Source: Salinivirgaceae bacterium
GTDB lineage: Bacteria > Bacteroidota > Bacteroidia > Bacteroidales > Salinivirgaceae
Direction: 5' to 3'
Assembly: GCA_027858775.1 (NCBI GenBank)
Contig: JAQICA010000185.1
Coordinates: forward strand, 1 to 33,962
Length of the DNA: 33,962 nt
In this document: piece by piece, positions 16,689 to 25,628 of the stretch
How the letters are laid out: every line of letters starts with the position of its first letter
How positions within the stretch are numbered: the first letter of the stretch is position 1
Program-made: the position numbers and the translations under genes
Notes under the pieces: generated by a model
What the model saw: only the letters and a program-made list of their open reading frames with translations
Databases searched by the model: none
What the model was told of the DNA's origin: nothing

Positions 16689-17918
16689 ATGCAAAAAATT
16701 CACGTAAAGAACCCTGTTGTTGAGATGGATGGCGATGAAATGACCCGAATAATATGGTCATTCATTAAAGACCGCCTTATTTTGCCCTACATCGACTTAG
16801 ACATTAAATACTTTGACTTAGGCATTGAAAAACGCGATGAAACAAACGATCAAGTTACCATTGACGCGGCAGAGGCTATAAAAAAATACAACGTAGGTAT
16901 AAAATGTGCTACAATAACTCCCGATGAACAACGAGTAGAAGAGTTCGGACTTAAAGAAATGTGGCGTTCACCTAACGGAACTATTCGCAACATTGTAGGC
17001 GGCACAATCTTTCGCGAACCCATCATGATAAAGAACATTCCCAGACTCGTTCCGGGCTGGAAACAATCGATTGTAATCGGTCGTCACGCTCACGCCGACC
17101 AGTATAAGGCAACTGACTTTGTAACCAAAGGAAAAGGGAAACTCACCATAACATTTACGCCTGAAGACGGCAGAGAACCCATTTCGCACGAAGTGTACGA
17201 TTTTCAGGGCGATGGCGTAGCCATGTCGATGTACAACACAGACGAATCAATTTTTGGATTTGCCCGTTCATCGATGAATATGGCTCTAGAAAAAAACTGG
17301 CCGCTATACCTAAGTACAAAAAATACCATTCTGAAAAAATACGATGGACGATTTAAAGATATTTTTCAGGAAGTGTATGAAAATGAGTTCAAAACAAAGT
17401 TCGAAGAAGCAGGCATATCATACCAACACCGTCTAATTGATGATATGGTGGCAGCAGCCCTAAAGTGGGATGGCGGTTTTGTGTGGGCTTGCAAAAATTA
17501 CGATGGCGATGTGCAATCAGACACCATCGCTCAAGGTTTCGGATCGCTTGGGCTTATGACATCTGTACTTATGACTCCCGACGGAAAAACACTTGAAGCA
17601 GAAGCGGCACACGGAACCGTTACCCGCCATTATCGCATGCACCAGCAAGGTAAACCTACCTCGACAAATCCCATTGCATCTATATTTGCATGGACACGCG
17701 GTCTGGAGCATCGTGGAAAACTCGACGAAAACCAGGAACTAATGGATTTTGCCTATGCACTAGAATCAGTTTGCATAGAGGCTGTTGAAGATGGGAAAAT
17801 GACCAAAGACCTTGCCCTGCTCATCCATCAAGAAAAAATGGCAGAACAGCATTACTTGAATACAGAAGATTTTCTTGCAGAAATAGACAATCGTTTACAA
17901 ATGAAACTAAAATCATAG
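16689..17918 (+). CDS. icd: NADP-dependent isocitrate dehydrogenase, eukaryotic-type dimer family
   Basis: It oxidatively decarboxylates isocitrate to 2-oxoglutarate in the TCA cycle, in the cytosol. The 409-residue protein belongs to the eukaryote-like homodimeric subfamily, not the E. coli Icd subfamily. The substrate residues Ser94, Asn96, Arg100, Arg109, Arg132 and Tyr139 align one-for-one with human IDH1 numbering. Lys211 and the metal-binding aspartates Asp251, Asp274 and Asp278 are offset by one. Cofactor-binding region: [20 protein letters not shown]. The start ATG at 16689 gives the family-standard [20 protein letters not shown]. Ferritin follows after 28 bp with no terminator between, so they are probably cotranscribed. 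Confidence 0.96.
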   Translation: MQKIHVKNPVVEMDGDEMTRIIWSFIKDRLILPYIDLDIKYFDLGIEKRDETNDQVTIDAAEAIKKYNVGIKCATITPDEQRVEEFGLKEMWRSPNGTIRNIVGGTIFREPIMIKNIPRLVPGWKQSIVIGRHAHADQYKATDFVTKGKGKLTITFTPEDGREPISHEVYDFQGDGVAMSMYNTDESIFGFARSSMNMALEKNWPLYLSTKNTILKKYDGRFKDIFQEVYENEFKTKFEEAGISYQHRLIDDMVAAALKWDGGFVWACKNYDGDVQSDTIAQGFGSLGLMTSVLMTPDGKTLEAEAAHGTVTRHYRMHQQGKPTSTNPIASIFAWTRGLEHRGKLDENQELMDFAYALESVCIEAVEDGKMTKDLALLIHQEKMAEQHYLNTEDFLAEIDNRLQMKLKS

Positions 17919-17946
17919 AAATAAATAACCTAAAAAACGAAGAATT

Positions 17947-18456
17947 ATGTTAAGTGAAAAAATGCAAAAAGCAATTAACGATCAAATCAATGCAGAAATG
18001 TGGTCATCGTACCTATACCTCTCCATGAGTGCATACTTCGAAAATGAAGGCCTAACAGGCTTTGCAAGCTGGATGCGCGTTCAGGCCGAAGAGGAAAACA
18101 TGCATGCAATGAAATTTTTCGACTACGTTAACGGACGTAGCGGTCGGGTAAAGTTGCAACCAATTGCAGAAGTTCAAACAGAATGGAAAGACACACTCGA
18201 TGCATTTAAAGATACCTTGGAGCATGAGCAAAAAGTTACCGGAATGATCAATAACTTAATGTCTATTGCTATTGACGAAAAAGATTTCGCAACCCAAAGT
18301 TTCCTCAAATGGTTTATAGACGAGCAGGTCGAAGAGGAAGCTACAGTAAATGAAATTCTGGATCAACTGAATCTTGTAAATGCCTCCGGACATGGCCTAT
18401 TCATGATTGATAAAGACATGAAAGGTCGTTCGTTACCTGCCAGCGGTGCAGAATAA
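17947..18456 (+). CDS. ftnA: Non-heme ferritin
   Basis: This 169-residue iron-storage protein forms a 24-mer that oxidises Fe(II) and stores it as a mineral core. All ferroxidase ligands fall at E. coli FtnA positions: Glu17, Glu50, His53, Glu94, Gln127 and Glu130, with Tyr24 also present. That shows a complete FtnA-type centre and no heme-binding bacterioferritin motif. It lies 28 bp after icd and is followed by a strong terminator at 18487-18530, so the two genes probably form one transcript. Confidence 0.96.
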   Translation: MLSEKMQKAINDQINAEMWSSYLYLSMSAYFENEGLTGFASWMRVQAEEENMHAMKFFDYVNGRSGRVKLQPIAEVQTEWKDTLDAFKDTLEHEQKVTGMINNLMSIAIDEKDFATQSFLKWFIDEQVEEEATVNEILDQLNLVNASGHGLFMIDKDMKGRSLPASGAE

Positions 18457-18486
18457 TGAACCTAAAAAATAGAAATAAGAAATAAG

Positions 18487-18530
18487 AAAAAGGAGTTGAC
18501 AAAAGCATATGCTTATCAACTCCTTTTTTT
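18487..18530 (+). terminator. Rho-independent terminator after ferritin
   Basis: A long stem AAAAAGGAGTTGA (18487-18499) pairs with TCAACTCCTTTTT (from 18516), enclosing a smaller AAGCATATGCTT palindrome and ending in seven T residues. The A-rich 5' side also makes it usable from the opposite strand. Confidence 0.93.
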
Positions 18531-18573
18531 ATTAATTTCCCCCGGGTTATTTAAATCCTGTCTATAAAGTCGG

Positions 18574-18696
18574 AGTATCCAGTGAATAAGCTCCATTTTC
18601 AAGGCTTTCGAAACTCAAAACCGTTGAGTTTACTGGTGTAAATGATACGGTTTTGAGTAAGAGTAACGCAGAAAATGGTGCTTATTGACGGATACT
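18574..18696. repeat. 123-bp extended imperfect inverted repeat between convergent genes
   Basis: Nested complementary arms run from the outside in: AGTATCC (18574-18580) with GGATACT (18690-18696); AATAAGC with GCTTATT; CCATTTTC with GAAAATGG; a 12/12-nt internal loop; ACTCAAAACCG with CGGTTTTGAGT; and a terminal loop containing TTTAC/GTAAA. It lies between the ferritin terminator and the stop codon of the convergent hydrolase gene, ending 2 bp short of it. There is no T-tract. It could be a mobile palindromic element or an RNA structure. Confidence 0.75.
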
Positions 18697-18698
18697 AT

Positions 18699-19544
18699 TT
18701 AATCAATATCATTAACATCCAGAACCACATCTTCACGAATTCCTTTTGGAGTTTCTTTTAACGTACAAGCCTGACTATAAGCATCGTGCTGAAAAACAAG
18801 TGTCCAATTATTAGCAAATGCTTCAGTCAAAAGTTTTTCCTTTTCATCCAACGTATCCATAGGAAAAACATCGTACGAAGCAATATACACTAATGGTATA
18901 TTGGCCATTACAGGAATTAAATCGCCGGCAAAAAACACAGTGCCGTTTTCAGTTTGAAGTACAGGCAGCATGAGTCCTTTAGTGTGCCCGTTAAATAAAC
19001 GTACATGTATTCCGGGGATAATTTCCTTATTTTCGGTAACGAATTCAACATTCCCATATTCCGCCAATGGTATAATATTTTCTTGCGGATATGCCGGTGC
19101 TTCTCTTATATTCGGGTTGGTTGCCCACTCCCACTGGTCTGCGCTCACCCATACTTTGGCATTGAGAAACTGCAAACCAATTTGTCCATCGTAATTCTTA
19201 GACAACGCACCGCCACAATGATCCCAATGCAAATGCGTTAGCACAACATCAGTAATATCATCGGGAGTATATCCCACATTCTTCAACGATTTCAGTAAAG
19301 TATCGTCGCCATGCAAATGATGAAACGACAACCACTTTTCATCTTGTTTATTGCCAATACCTGCATCAATCAACACTTTACGATTACCTGTATCAATCAA
19401 TAAACTCCGATTGGAAATACTACAAAGATTATCTTCATCGCATGAATATTTCTTTTTCCAAATTTGCTTAGGCACAACGCCAAACATAGCGCCTCCATCG
19501 GCCTTAAATTTTCCGGTTTCTATGTTAAATATTTTCACAAGCAA
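18699..19544 (-). CDS. Metallo-beta-lactamase-fold hydrolase
   Basis: The 281-residue protein has the full binuclear metal site of the MBL fold: THLHWDHCGG with His104, His106, Asp108 and His109, then His187 (NGHTKG), Asp208 (FAGDL) and His253 (FQHDA). No signal peptide is seen, so it is probably cytoplasmic. The layout resembles the AHL-lactonase/YtnP-like branch, but the real substrate cannot be read from sequence and quorum quenching should not be assumed. It is convergent with ferritin and divergent from the DUF4294 gene. Its stop codon lies next to the 123-bp inverted repeat. Confidence 0.9.
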   Translation of the reverse strand: MLVKIFNIETGKFKADGGAMFGVVPKQIWKKKYSCDEDNLCSISNRSLLIDTGNRKVLIDAGIGNKQDEKWLSFHHLHGDDTLLKSLKNVGYTPDDITDVVLTHLHWDHCGGALSKNYDGQIGLQFLNAKVWVSADQWEWATNPNIREAPAYPQENIIPLAEYGNVEFVTENKEIIPGIHVRLFNGHTKGLMLPVLQTENGTVFFAGDLIPVMANIPLVYIASYDVFPMDTLDEKEKLLTEAFANNWTLVFQHDAYSQACTLKETPKGIREDVVLDVNDID

Positions 19545-19758
19545 TTATTTTATTTGTATATTTTTGATTCTAAGTATTCATGCTCTAATGGAGCCGCTGT
19601 GCTTAGAGCTTTCAATCTTTATAGAGGTAAAAAAAGTATGTAACGGTGTTATTCGCACATTTTTTGCCTAAATAAAGAAAACTTACTTTCCAAATTTCAT
19701 AATAATATGAATCGGAAGGTTAAAAAACCAAAGTTAGTAATAAACACAGTATTTAGTA

Positions 19759-20391
19759 ATGGGGGAACACAAAAATAGGGGTATTGTTTTGGTATTAGCA
19801 TGCATGCTGATTACCGGAATTGCGAAGGGACAAAATGATTCAAGCGGCTTCCGCTTCTTTTTACCCATCACCATCGAAAATGGCGACACACTTGGGAATG
19901 TAACGCTCCGCGATATTGTGATTTACCCACGGCGCGACTTATCGAGAAACACACGAGCAACAAGGCAATATTTACGATTAGTAAAAAAAATTCGCCGGGC
20001 TTATCCGTACGCGCAATTGGCCGTACACATTTTGGAAAGCATTTATGATACGTTGCCAAATTTGGATACTAAACGCCAACAAAAACGTTTTCTCAAGGCA
20101 TTCGACAAGGCATTACGGGAACGCTACATGGATGAATTAAAGAATTTAACTGTTACGGAAGGACGTATTTTGCTAAAACTAATCGATCGTGAAACCGGCT
20201 ACACGTCGTTCTATTTGGTTGAGGAGTTACGCGGACAGTTATCAGCCATTTTCTGGCAATCGCTGGCGCGCCTGTTTGGAGAAAATTTAAAGACTCAGTA
20301 CGAGCCTTTGGGTGAGGATCGAATTATCGAAGAGATAGTGGTAAAGATTGAAACCGGGAGGCTTGAACCTTTACCACCATCTAAGAAATAA
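19759..20391 (+). CDS. DUF4294 family protein (Bacteroidota, exported)
   Basis: This 210-residue protein has an N-terminal signal-like segment (GIVLVLACMLITGIAKGQ) and then a conserved core with IENGDTLGNVTLRDIVIYPR, RQYLRLVKKIRRAYPYAQLA and LLKLIDRETGYTSFYLVEEL. These are hallmarks of DUF4294, a family found essentially only in Bacteroidota and of unknown function. It is a single gene between divergent and convergent neighbours; the stop lies 6 bp from the clpX stop on the other strand, so the two transcripts probably overlap. No TAnnTTTG promoter was found close upstream. Confidence 0.85.
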   Translation: MGEHKNRGIVLVLACMLITGIAKGQNDSSGFRFFLPITIENGDTLGNVTLRDIVIYPRRDLSRNTRATRQYLRLVKKIRRAYPYAQLAVHILESIYDTLPNLDTKRQQKRFLKAFDKALRERYMDELKNLTVTEGRILLKLIDRETGYTSFYLVEELRGQLSAIFWQSLARLFGENLKTQYEPLGEDRIIEEIVVKIETGRLEPLPPSKK

Positions 20392-20397
20392 AAAGTA

Positions 20398-21609
20398 TTA
20401 TGCTACTCGCAATCGTTCGCCATCGATACTCGAGAGTTTTGTTTTGGCATATTTCAATGTAATACGAATTTTGTCCTTATTCTCTGAAGGCGCATCATAC
20501 ATGGCGTCAATCATAATTTGTTCACAAATAGAACGTAATCCACGAGCCCCCAAATTAAATTCAATAGCTTTGGTCACAATAAAGTCAAAAACCGTATTAT
20601 CGAACGTTAATTCCATATTATCCATTTTAAACAGTTTTTTATATTGTTTAATAATAGAGTTTTTAGGTTCAGTTAGAATACGTTTAAGCGCCGCCTCATC
20701 TAACGGATCAAGATAGGTAAGTACAGGTAAACGTCCAATAATCTCAGGAATTAAGCCATAGCTCTTTAAATCTTGCGGGGCAATATATTGCAACATATTT
20801 TCTCGGTCGATTCCAACGGTTTCTTTGGCCGCGTTAAAGCCAACAACGGCAGTGTTAAGTCTATTGGCAATCTTCTTATCTATTCCATCAAAGGCACCGC
20901 CGCAGATAAACAAAATATTTTTCGTATTAACAGGAATCATTTTTTGGTCAGGATGCTTCCGTCCTCCCTGTGGAGGAACATTAATAACCGAACCTTCGAG
21001 CAACTTAAGCAACCCTTGTTGCACACCTTCGCCCGAAACATCGCGTGTTATCGAAGGATTGTCACCCTTTCTGGCAATTTTATCAATCTCATCAATAAAA
21101 ACGATACCTCGTTCAGCTGCTTTTACATCGTAATCGGCTGCCTGCAACAAGCGTGTAAGTATACTTTCGATATCCTCCCCTACATAACCTGCTTCGGTAA
21201 GTACCGTGGCATCTACAATAGTAAACGGGACATCGAGCATTCTGGCTATTGTACGAGCCATTAATGTTTTTCCTGTGCCCGTTCGCCCAACAAGTGCAAT
21301 ATTCGATTTTTCAATTTCGGTATCATCGTCTATAACTTGCTTCAGACGTTTATAATGATTGTATACAGCTACTGCCAGGAATTTTTTTGCATTACCCTGA
21401 CCAATTACGTAATCGTCTAGAAATTCTTTAATTTCTTGTGGTTTTTTCAACTTTAATTCGTCGGTTGAAAAGGTACTATGCGATTGAGCTTCCTCATTTA
21501 CTATGTTATGGGCTTGCCCAATACAAGAGTCGCAGATGTGTCCGCTTATTCCTGCAATCAGTAGATTAACATCTTTTTCTGAGCGGCCGCAAAATGAACA
21601 TTTATTCAT
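20398..21609 (-). CDS. clpX: ATP-dependent Clp protease ATP-binding subunit ClpX
   Basis: The 403-residue AAA+ unfoldase feeds substrates to ClpP. It carries an N-terminal zinc-binding domain (Cys4, Cys7, Cys26, Cys29), Walker A GRTGTGKT (108-115), pore-1 loop GYVGED (141-146), Walker B VFIDEID (170-176) and the RKH pore loop (217-219). The ClpP-docking tripeptide is VGF (in [12 protein letters not shown]) instead of the E. coli IGF, a conservative change. It lies downstream of tig-clpP, but almost 500 bp and a clpP terminator intervene, so it probably has its own promoter. Confidence 0.97.
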   Translation of the reverse strand: MNKCSFCGRSEKDVNLLIAGISGHICDSCIGQAHNIVNEEAQSHSTFSTDELKLKKPQEIKEFLDDYVIGQGNAKKFLAVAVYNHYKRLKQVIDDDTEIEKSNIALVGRTGTGKTLMARTIARMLDVPFTIVDATVLTEAGYVGEDIESILTRLLQAADYDVKAAERGIVFIDEIDKIARKGDNPSITRDVSGEGVQQGLLKLLEGSVINVPPQGGRKHPDQKMIPVNTKNILFICGGAFDGIDKKIANRLNTAVVGFNAAKETVGIDRENMLQYIAPQDLKSYGLIPEIIGRLPVLTYLDPLDEAALKRILTEPKNSIIKQYKKLFKMDNMELTFDNTVFDFIVTKAIEFNLGARGLRSICEQIMIDAMYDAPSENKDKIRITLKYAKTKLSSIDGERLRVA

Positions 21610-21952
21610 AAGGTTTTAATTTTCATTGGTTTAATTTTTCAATCAATCCGATGGTTGTGTAATTTTTTATTTTGTTTATCCGCATTTATGCATCATAAAT
21701 TGTATTGATTTTGACTTCGTCGAGCTCCGCATCTTCTTTTGCCCCATTGTCCACCAACTAATGGATTCGGAACAGATAATTGATTTTCAGCAAAATACTA
21801 ATACAGTGTGCATAAAAACGCATATACTTTTTTTATTTATTGTAAGTTACCAAAAAATCGTACAGAACTAGTTAATTGACAGTCTATTTATTAATAACAA
21901 TTACCAAATCAGGTATTGTGCCCCATTATTGCTTCTTATATAATTTTGTGCC
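21610..21952. other. Intergenic region upstream of clpX
   Basis: About 340 bp of AT-rich sequence lies between the clpX start and the clpP terminator. It should hold the clpX promoter, but I found no exact TAnnTTTG on the minus strand. No gene-like frame or repeat is evident. Confidence 0.5.
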
Positions 21953-22007
21953 AAAAAAGGCATTTCAAATATAAAAGACGAATATAACGTCTTATACTTA
22001 AAATGCC
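21953..22007 (-). terminator. Rho-independent terminator of the tig-clpP operon
   Basis: Read on the minus strand, GGCATTT (22001-22007 side) pairs with AAATGCC (21959-21965), with an inner TATAAGACG/CGTCTTATA-like helix, followed by TTTTTT. It lies about 100 bp past the clpP stop. Confidence 0.8.
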
Positions 22008-22104
22008 TCTTTATATTTTCTGTGATAAATATCCTTCCTTTTTGCACGTCTGTCTTCAGACAGGTTACGTGTTCAGGTTAATTAATTAGACCGGATGATA
22101 TTTA

Positions 22105-22791
22105 TTATTTGCTTTTCGTTCGTGACAAAACTTCGTCAATCATTCCGTATTCTTTAGCTTCTTGAGCTGTCATCCAGAAATCTCTGTCAGAATCTTTTTC
22201 TATTTTCTCGTAAGTCTGTCCAGAGTGATCGGCAATAATTTGATAGAGCTCTATGCGCAACTTGACAATTTCCCTTGCAGTAATTTCAATATCGGTAGAT
22301 TGGCCTTGGGCACCACCCATGGGCTGATGAATCATTACTCTGGAATGCTTCAGTGCCGAGCGTTTCCCTTTGCTTCCGGCAGTAAGTAAAACAGCTCCCA
22401 TCGATGCCGCCATACCTGTACAAATAGTGGCAACATCGGCAGAAATATATTGCATCGTATCGTAAATACCCAAACCGGCATATACCGATCCGCCAGGTGA
22501 ATTAAAATAGATTTGAATATCTTTTGAGGGATCTGTAGACTCCAGAAACAATAACTGCGCCTGAATAATATTCGCAACATAATCATCAATCGGAAGTCCT
22601 AAAAAGATAATCCGATCCATCATCAGACGTGAAAAAACGTCCATTGTAGCAATGTTTAGTCGACGTTCCTCAATAATAGTTGGGGAAATAAAGTTATTGT
22701 AAACTTTATTGTTGTATTGATCAAGAACCGTACTGCTGATTCCCAAATGCCCTTCGGCATATTTTCGAAATTCGTTTTTATTTTCTGCCAT
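22105..22791 (-). CDS. clpP: ATP-dependent Clp protease proteolytic subunit ClpP
   Basis: This 228-residue serine peptidase forms the double-heptamer proteolytic chamber used by ClpX. The triad is Ser130 (GMAASMGA), His155 ([13 protein letters not shown]) and Asp204 (DRDFWM), all shifted by exactly 33 residues from E. coli Ser97, His122 and Asp171. The N-terminal extension of about 33 residues is likely a propeptide or flexible tail; an upstream start shift is also possible. The gene begins 8 bp after the tig stop, so tig and clpP are cotranscribed, and a terminator follows. Confidence 0.97.
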   Translation of the reverse strand: MAENKNEFRKYAEGHLGISSTVLDQYNNKVYNNFISPTIIEERRLNIATMDVFSRLMMDRIIFLGLPIDDYVANIIQAQLLFLESTDPSKDIQIYFNSPGGSVYAGLGIYDTMQYISADVATICTGMAASMGAVLLTAGSKGKRSALKHSRVMIHQPMGGAQGQSTDIEITAREIVKLRIELYQIIADHSGQTYEKIEKDSDRDFWMTAQEAKEYGMIDEVLSRTKSK

Positions 22792-22799
22792 AAATTGAT

Positions 22800-24155
22800 T
22801 TAATTAAACAAATTTTTGAATTCATCGAAAGAAACTTCTTTTCCCTCTACTTTGATGGAATCTTTGATAAAGTCTAATACTTTATTTTCTGCTAATTTAT
22901 CAATGATTTTTCGGCGTTCCTCATCTTTCGCGATAATTTCTTTCGCGTAATTTTCAAGTTGTTCGTCTGGCACATGACTCAAACCATATTGCATAAACTG
23001 CTGCAATGTCATCTTTTTAGCAAAATCGATAATCTCTTGCTCTTCAATTTTGAACTCATTATCGCCAAATATTTTGTTTGTAATGAGTTGCCACTGCATG
23101 TCTTGGCTAAAATTATCGTACTCCTCATCGATTTTCTCGGCAGTCAAGTCTTCGTTTGTAGCCTCTAACCAGCGCTTTAGGAATTCGTCTGGCAAATCGA
23201 GTTTTAATTTATCGATAAGTTTGTCCTTTGCATCGAGCAAGAACTTATAGTCACTTTGTGGTTTGAAGTTTTCTTTTATTTCTTCAACAACCTTGCTCCT
23301 AAACTCTTCTTCAGAAGTTACTTCACCTTCTCCATAAATAGAATCGAATAGTTCCTGATTAATTTCGGCAGGTACAAATTTATTGATTTCCTGAATGGTG
23401 AATCTGAAGTTACCATTAATATTTGCGGCATCTTCTTTAGAGATATCGAGTAGTGATGCTAATTCGGTGTCGTTCGGGTAAGCTTTACGTAAATCGAAAT
23501 CAATCGCATCATTAAGAATTTTTCCTTCGAACTTGGCTTTAATTTCGTCGTCCTTCATTACTTGTAAGGACATAAGTGCCTCTTCTTTGGCAATTCCGCC
23601 TTCCAAAGGATTATTCTCATCGTCGAGTTGAATTAATTCTCCACGTAGTGTTTCATCTTTATCGGCAATGGTTTCAGCAGGCTCGTTTTTACCGCTACGA
23701 TATGTATAGTTTTTAATGGTTTCCTCAATGAGTTTCTCATCAGGTTTTACTTCGTAATACGGAAGTTTTTCACGCTTCGTTAGTTTCACCTCAAATTCGG
23801 CTGCCTGCGCAATATCGAACTTAAATTCAAATGACTTTTGGTTGTTCCAGTCTATTTCCTGATTCTCGCTTTCTTTAGATGGAAGCGGTTCACCAAGTAT
23901 ATTCAGCTCCTCTTTTTTAAGGTAATTGACCAACGATTCAGAGAGAATTTTATTGATTTCGTCAACTAATGCTGCTTTACCATAGAGGCGTTTGATATGC
24001 CCCATAGGAACTTTACCAGGACGAAACCCGGGAATTGTAGCTTTTTTTCGATAATCTGCAAGTACTTTATCTACTTGTTCCTGATAATCTTCATTTTCCA
24101 GTTTTATCGATATTGTAGCATTCAATTCATCGATTTTGTTGAGCGTAATGTCCAT
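22800..24155 (-). CDS. tig: Trigger factor (ribosome-associated chaperone)
   Basis: The 451-residue protein holds nascent chains at the ribosome exit. The N-terminal ribosome-binding domain carries the signature [17 protein letters not shown] (residues about 41-57, GFRxGxxP). The central PPIase-like region is divergent, as in other Bacteroidota trigger factors, and the C-terminal helical arm domain runs from about 270 to 440 with charged helices. It leads the tig-clpP operon (8-bp gap). The order tig-clpP-clpX is conserved in many bacteria, and here clpX is separated by a terminator. Confidence 0.95.
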   Translation of the reverse strand: MDITLNKIDELNATISIKLENEDYQEQVDKVLADYRKKATIPGFRPGKVPMGHIKRLYGKAALVDEINKILSESLVNYLKKEELNILGEPLPSKESENQEIDWNNQKSFEFKFDIAQAAEFEVKLTKREKLPYYEVKPDEKLIEETIKNYTYRSGKNEPAETIADKDETLRGELIQLDDENNPLEGGIAKEEALMSLQVMKDDEIKAKFEGKILNDAIDFDLRKAYPNDTELASLLDISKEDAANINGNFRFTIQEINKFVPAEINQELFDSIYGEGEVTSEEEFRSKVVEEIKENFKPQSDYKFLLDAKDKLIDKLKLDLPDEFLKRWLEATNEDLTAEKIDEEYDNFSQDMQWQLITNKIFGDNEFKIEEQEIIDFAKKMTLQQFMQYGLSHVPDEQLENYAKEIIAKDEERRKIIDKLAENKVLDFIKDSIKVEGKEVSFDEFKNLFN

Positions 24156-24188
24156 TTAATCAATTCTTAAGTTTCGACTATGTAAATT

Positions 24189-24220
24189 AAAAAAAACCGC
24201 CTTTTATATAAAGGCGGTTT
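24189..24220 (-). terminator. Terminator of tRNA-Leu
   Basis: AAACCGCCTTT and its complement AAAGGCGGTTT form a stem around a TATA-rich loop. On the minus strand it is followed by a run of eight T residues, 14-45 bp past the tRNA end and before tig. Confidence 0.88.
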
Positions 24221-24233
24221 GAATGAAATATTG

Positions 24234-24315
24234 TGCGGAAGGAGGGACTCGAACCCACACGCCTTGCGGCACTAGATCCTAAGTCTAGCGCGTCTACCAA
24301 TTCCGCCACATCCGC
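24234..24315 (-). tRNA. tRNA-Leu (anticodon UAG)
   Basis: The 82-nt gene folds as a class II tRNA. The acceptor stem is GCGGATG/CTTCCGC with a U-U mismatch at pair 6-67. The D arm is GCG/CGC. The anticodon arm CTAGA-CTTAGGA-TCTAG places UAG at 34-36, the variable stem is GCC/GGC, and the T loop is TTCGAGT with a stem that has another U-U mismatch (50-64). CCA is not encoded. It has its own promoter and terminator. Confidence 0.95.
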
Positions 24316-24331
24316 CGGTTGATTGGAGGTG

Positions 24332-24362
24332 CAAATGTAATTTTTTTTATTCTATCCACAAA
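24332..24362 (-). promoter_or_regulatory. Bacteroidota consensus promoter for tRNA-Leu
   Basis: On the minus strand TTTG (24359-24362) and TACATTTG (24332-24339) are separated by exactly 19 bp, the textbook -33/-7 arrangement of the Bacteroidota primary sigma factor. The predicted start is close to 24325, about 10 nt before the tRNA. Confidence 0.88.
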
Positions 24363-24440
24363 GAAAAAAATAGTTTTTTTCTTTTTTTCTTTGTATTCAT
24401 CCCATAACCTCAAAAAAATCAGCTGTTTAATAATAATTGC

Positions 24441-25628
24441 TTACTGCCGATCCAAATGACGAATCCATGAAATTCCAAGGTCTTGATTAACATGAGGAAA
24501 ATACGGATCAACAATTTCACCATGTCTATTGACAAGCACCATGTGAGGAAGCCCTTCAATTTCCATTTGTTTTCGCAAATCAGTAGTATAGCCCAACCAG
24601 TAATGATCAATATTTTCGGTTTGTTGAATTTGATTTATCCACTTAGAGTAATCTCTCAAATTGTCGACAGACAAAGAAATAAACCTAACATTTTTGTGTA
24701 CTGCGGCTAAACTATCCATTACAGGCATTTGCTTTACACAGGGAACACACCAGGTAGCCCAAAAATCAATTACTGTATATGGCGTAGTGTATTCCAAAAC
24801 GACTATTTGTCCTTGCTCGCTCCGGGCTGTAATTTTTGGCAGAACCATTCCAATCTTGAGCGCCGAATTTTTATTCTGTTTTTCCAATTCAGTTGCCAAC
24901 GGTTTTGCAGTATTAGGGAGTAATTGTGCAAGCACTTGAATGGCACTATCGTATTTTAAGCTATTCTTTTCCGGATAGAAATACCGCTGAAGAAACGCCT
25001 GTTTGGTTGGTGAATATAATTGTATACGGTCTAGCGTACGCACAATAAACCGAACAAAATCATCGACATAAAGGTCTGCTGTATCGGCAATTTTATATAG
25101 AAGACTGTAGGCGCCCGGATAGGCATGTATGGATGGTTTCGAAAACACTTCTATTGGTTGAGATCGCCATTTTCCCTCAGCGAAAGCTTCCACAAGAATC
25201 TTATCCAATGATTTCCAATCATCAATATATGGATGGTTCAGACCAGCTGGCCACTGAAACAAGCTGTAGGGCTCTCCAGCAGTAATTTCATTAGTCCACT
25301 GCTCGTGCCGTTTAATGGTTTGGTTTAAACTATCTACTTCAATAGTTTTCTGATAAAACCGTACATATGCTTTTTCCCACGATAAAATCATATACTCCGC
25401 ATATGATTGAGCGTAAATTCCAACCAATTTATTTTCAGGATAAGGCAGATTAAGAATTCCTGTATCAAGTGTAAATACGGTATCGGCTTTCCCTGTCCAA
25501 TAATCGTACAATTCAACAGTAATGGGTTGGTTACTTTTATTATCAAGCACAACGGTGTTCATTTTTTCCTTTTGTGTACAGGAAAACAGTAGCAAAACCG
25601 CTATTATGTAACTGATTAATTTTTTCAC
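24441..25628 (-). CDS. TlpA-family thioredoxin-like lipoprotein
   Basis: The 395-residue product begins with a lipoprotein signal (LLLFSC, lipobox Cys at about residue 17). A beta-rich and helical N-terminal region is typical of Bacteroidota TlpA-like proteins. The C-terminal thioredoxin fold (about 262-395) has active-site WCVPC (Cys294 and Cys297) and cis-Pro361 in EGLPHMV. It likely acts as a periplasmic disulfide reductase/oxidoreductase tethered to a membrane. It starts with GTG overlapping the TGA stop of the preceding gene (GTGA), implying translational coupling. It is the last gene of the three-gene operon ending here. Confidence 0.9.
   Translation of the reverse strand: MKKLISYIIAVLLLFSCTQKEKMNTVVLDNKSNQPITVELYDYWTGKADTVFTLDTGILNLPYPENKLVGIYAQSYAEYMILSWEKAYVRFYQKTIEVDSLNQTIKRHEQWTNEITAGEPYSLFQWPAGLNHPYIDDWKSLDKILVEAFAEGKWRSQPIEVFSKPSIHAYPGAYSLLYKIADTADLYVDDFVRFIVRTLDRIQLYSPTKQAFLQRYFYPEKNSLKYDSAIQVLAQLLPNTAKPLATELEKQNKNSALKIGMVLPKITARSEQGQIVVLEYTTPYTVIDFWATWCVPCVKQMPVMDSLAAVHKNVRFISLSVDNLRDYSKWINQIQQTENIDHYWLGYTTDLRKQMEIEGLPHMVLVNRHGEIVDPYFPHVNQDLGISWIRHLDRQ

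Noticed and set aside
18574-18696. Integron attC site
   Set aside because: It is of comparable length and folded shape, but I could not find the paired RYYYAAC/GTTRRRY core sites, and no integrase or cassette array is present.
19351-19671. 106-codon plus-strand open frame
   Set aside because: It is mostly antisense to the metallo-beta-lactamase-fold gene, whose complete metal-binding motifs define the true strand.
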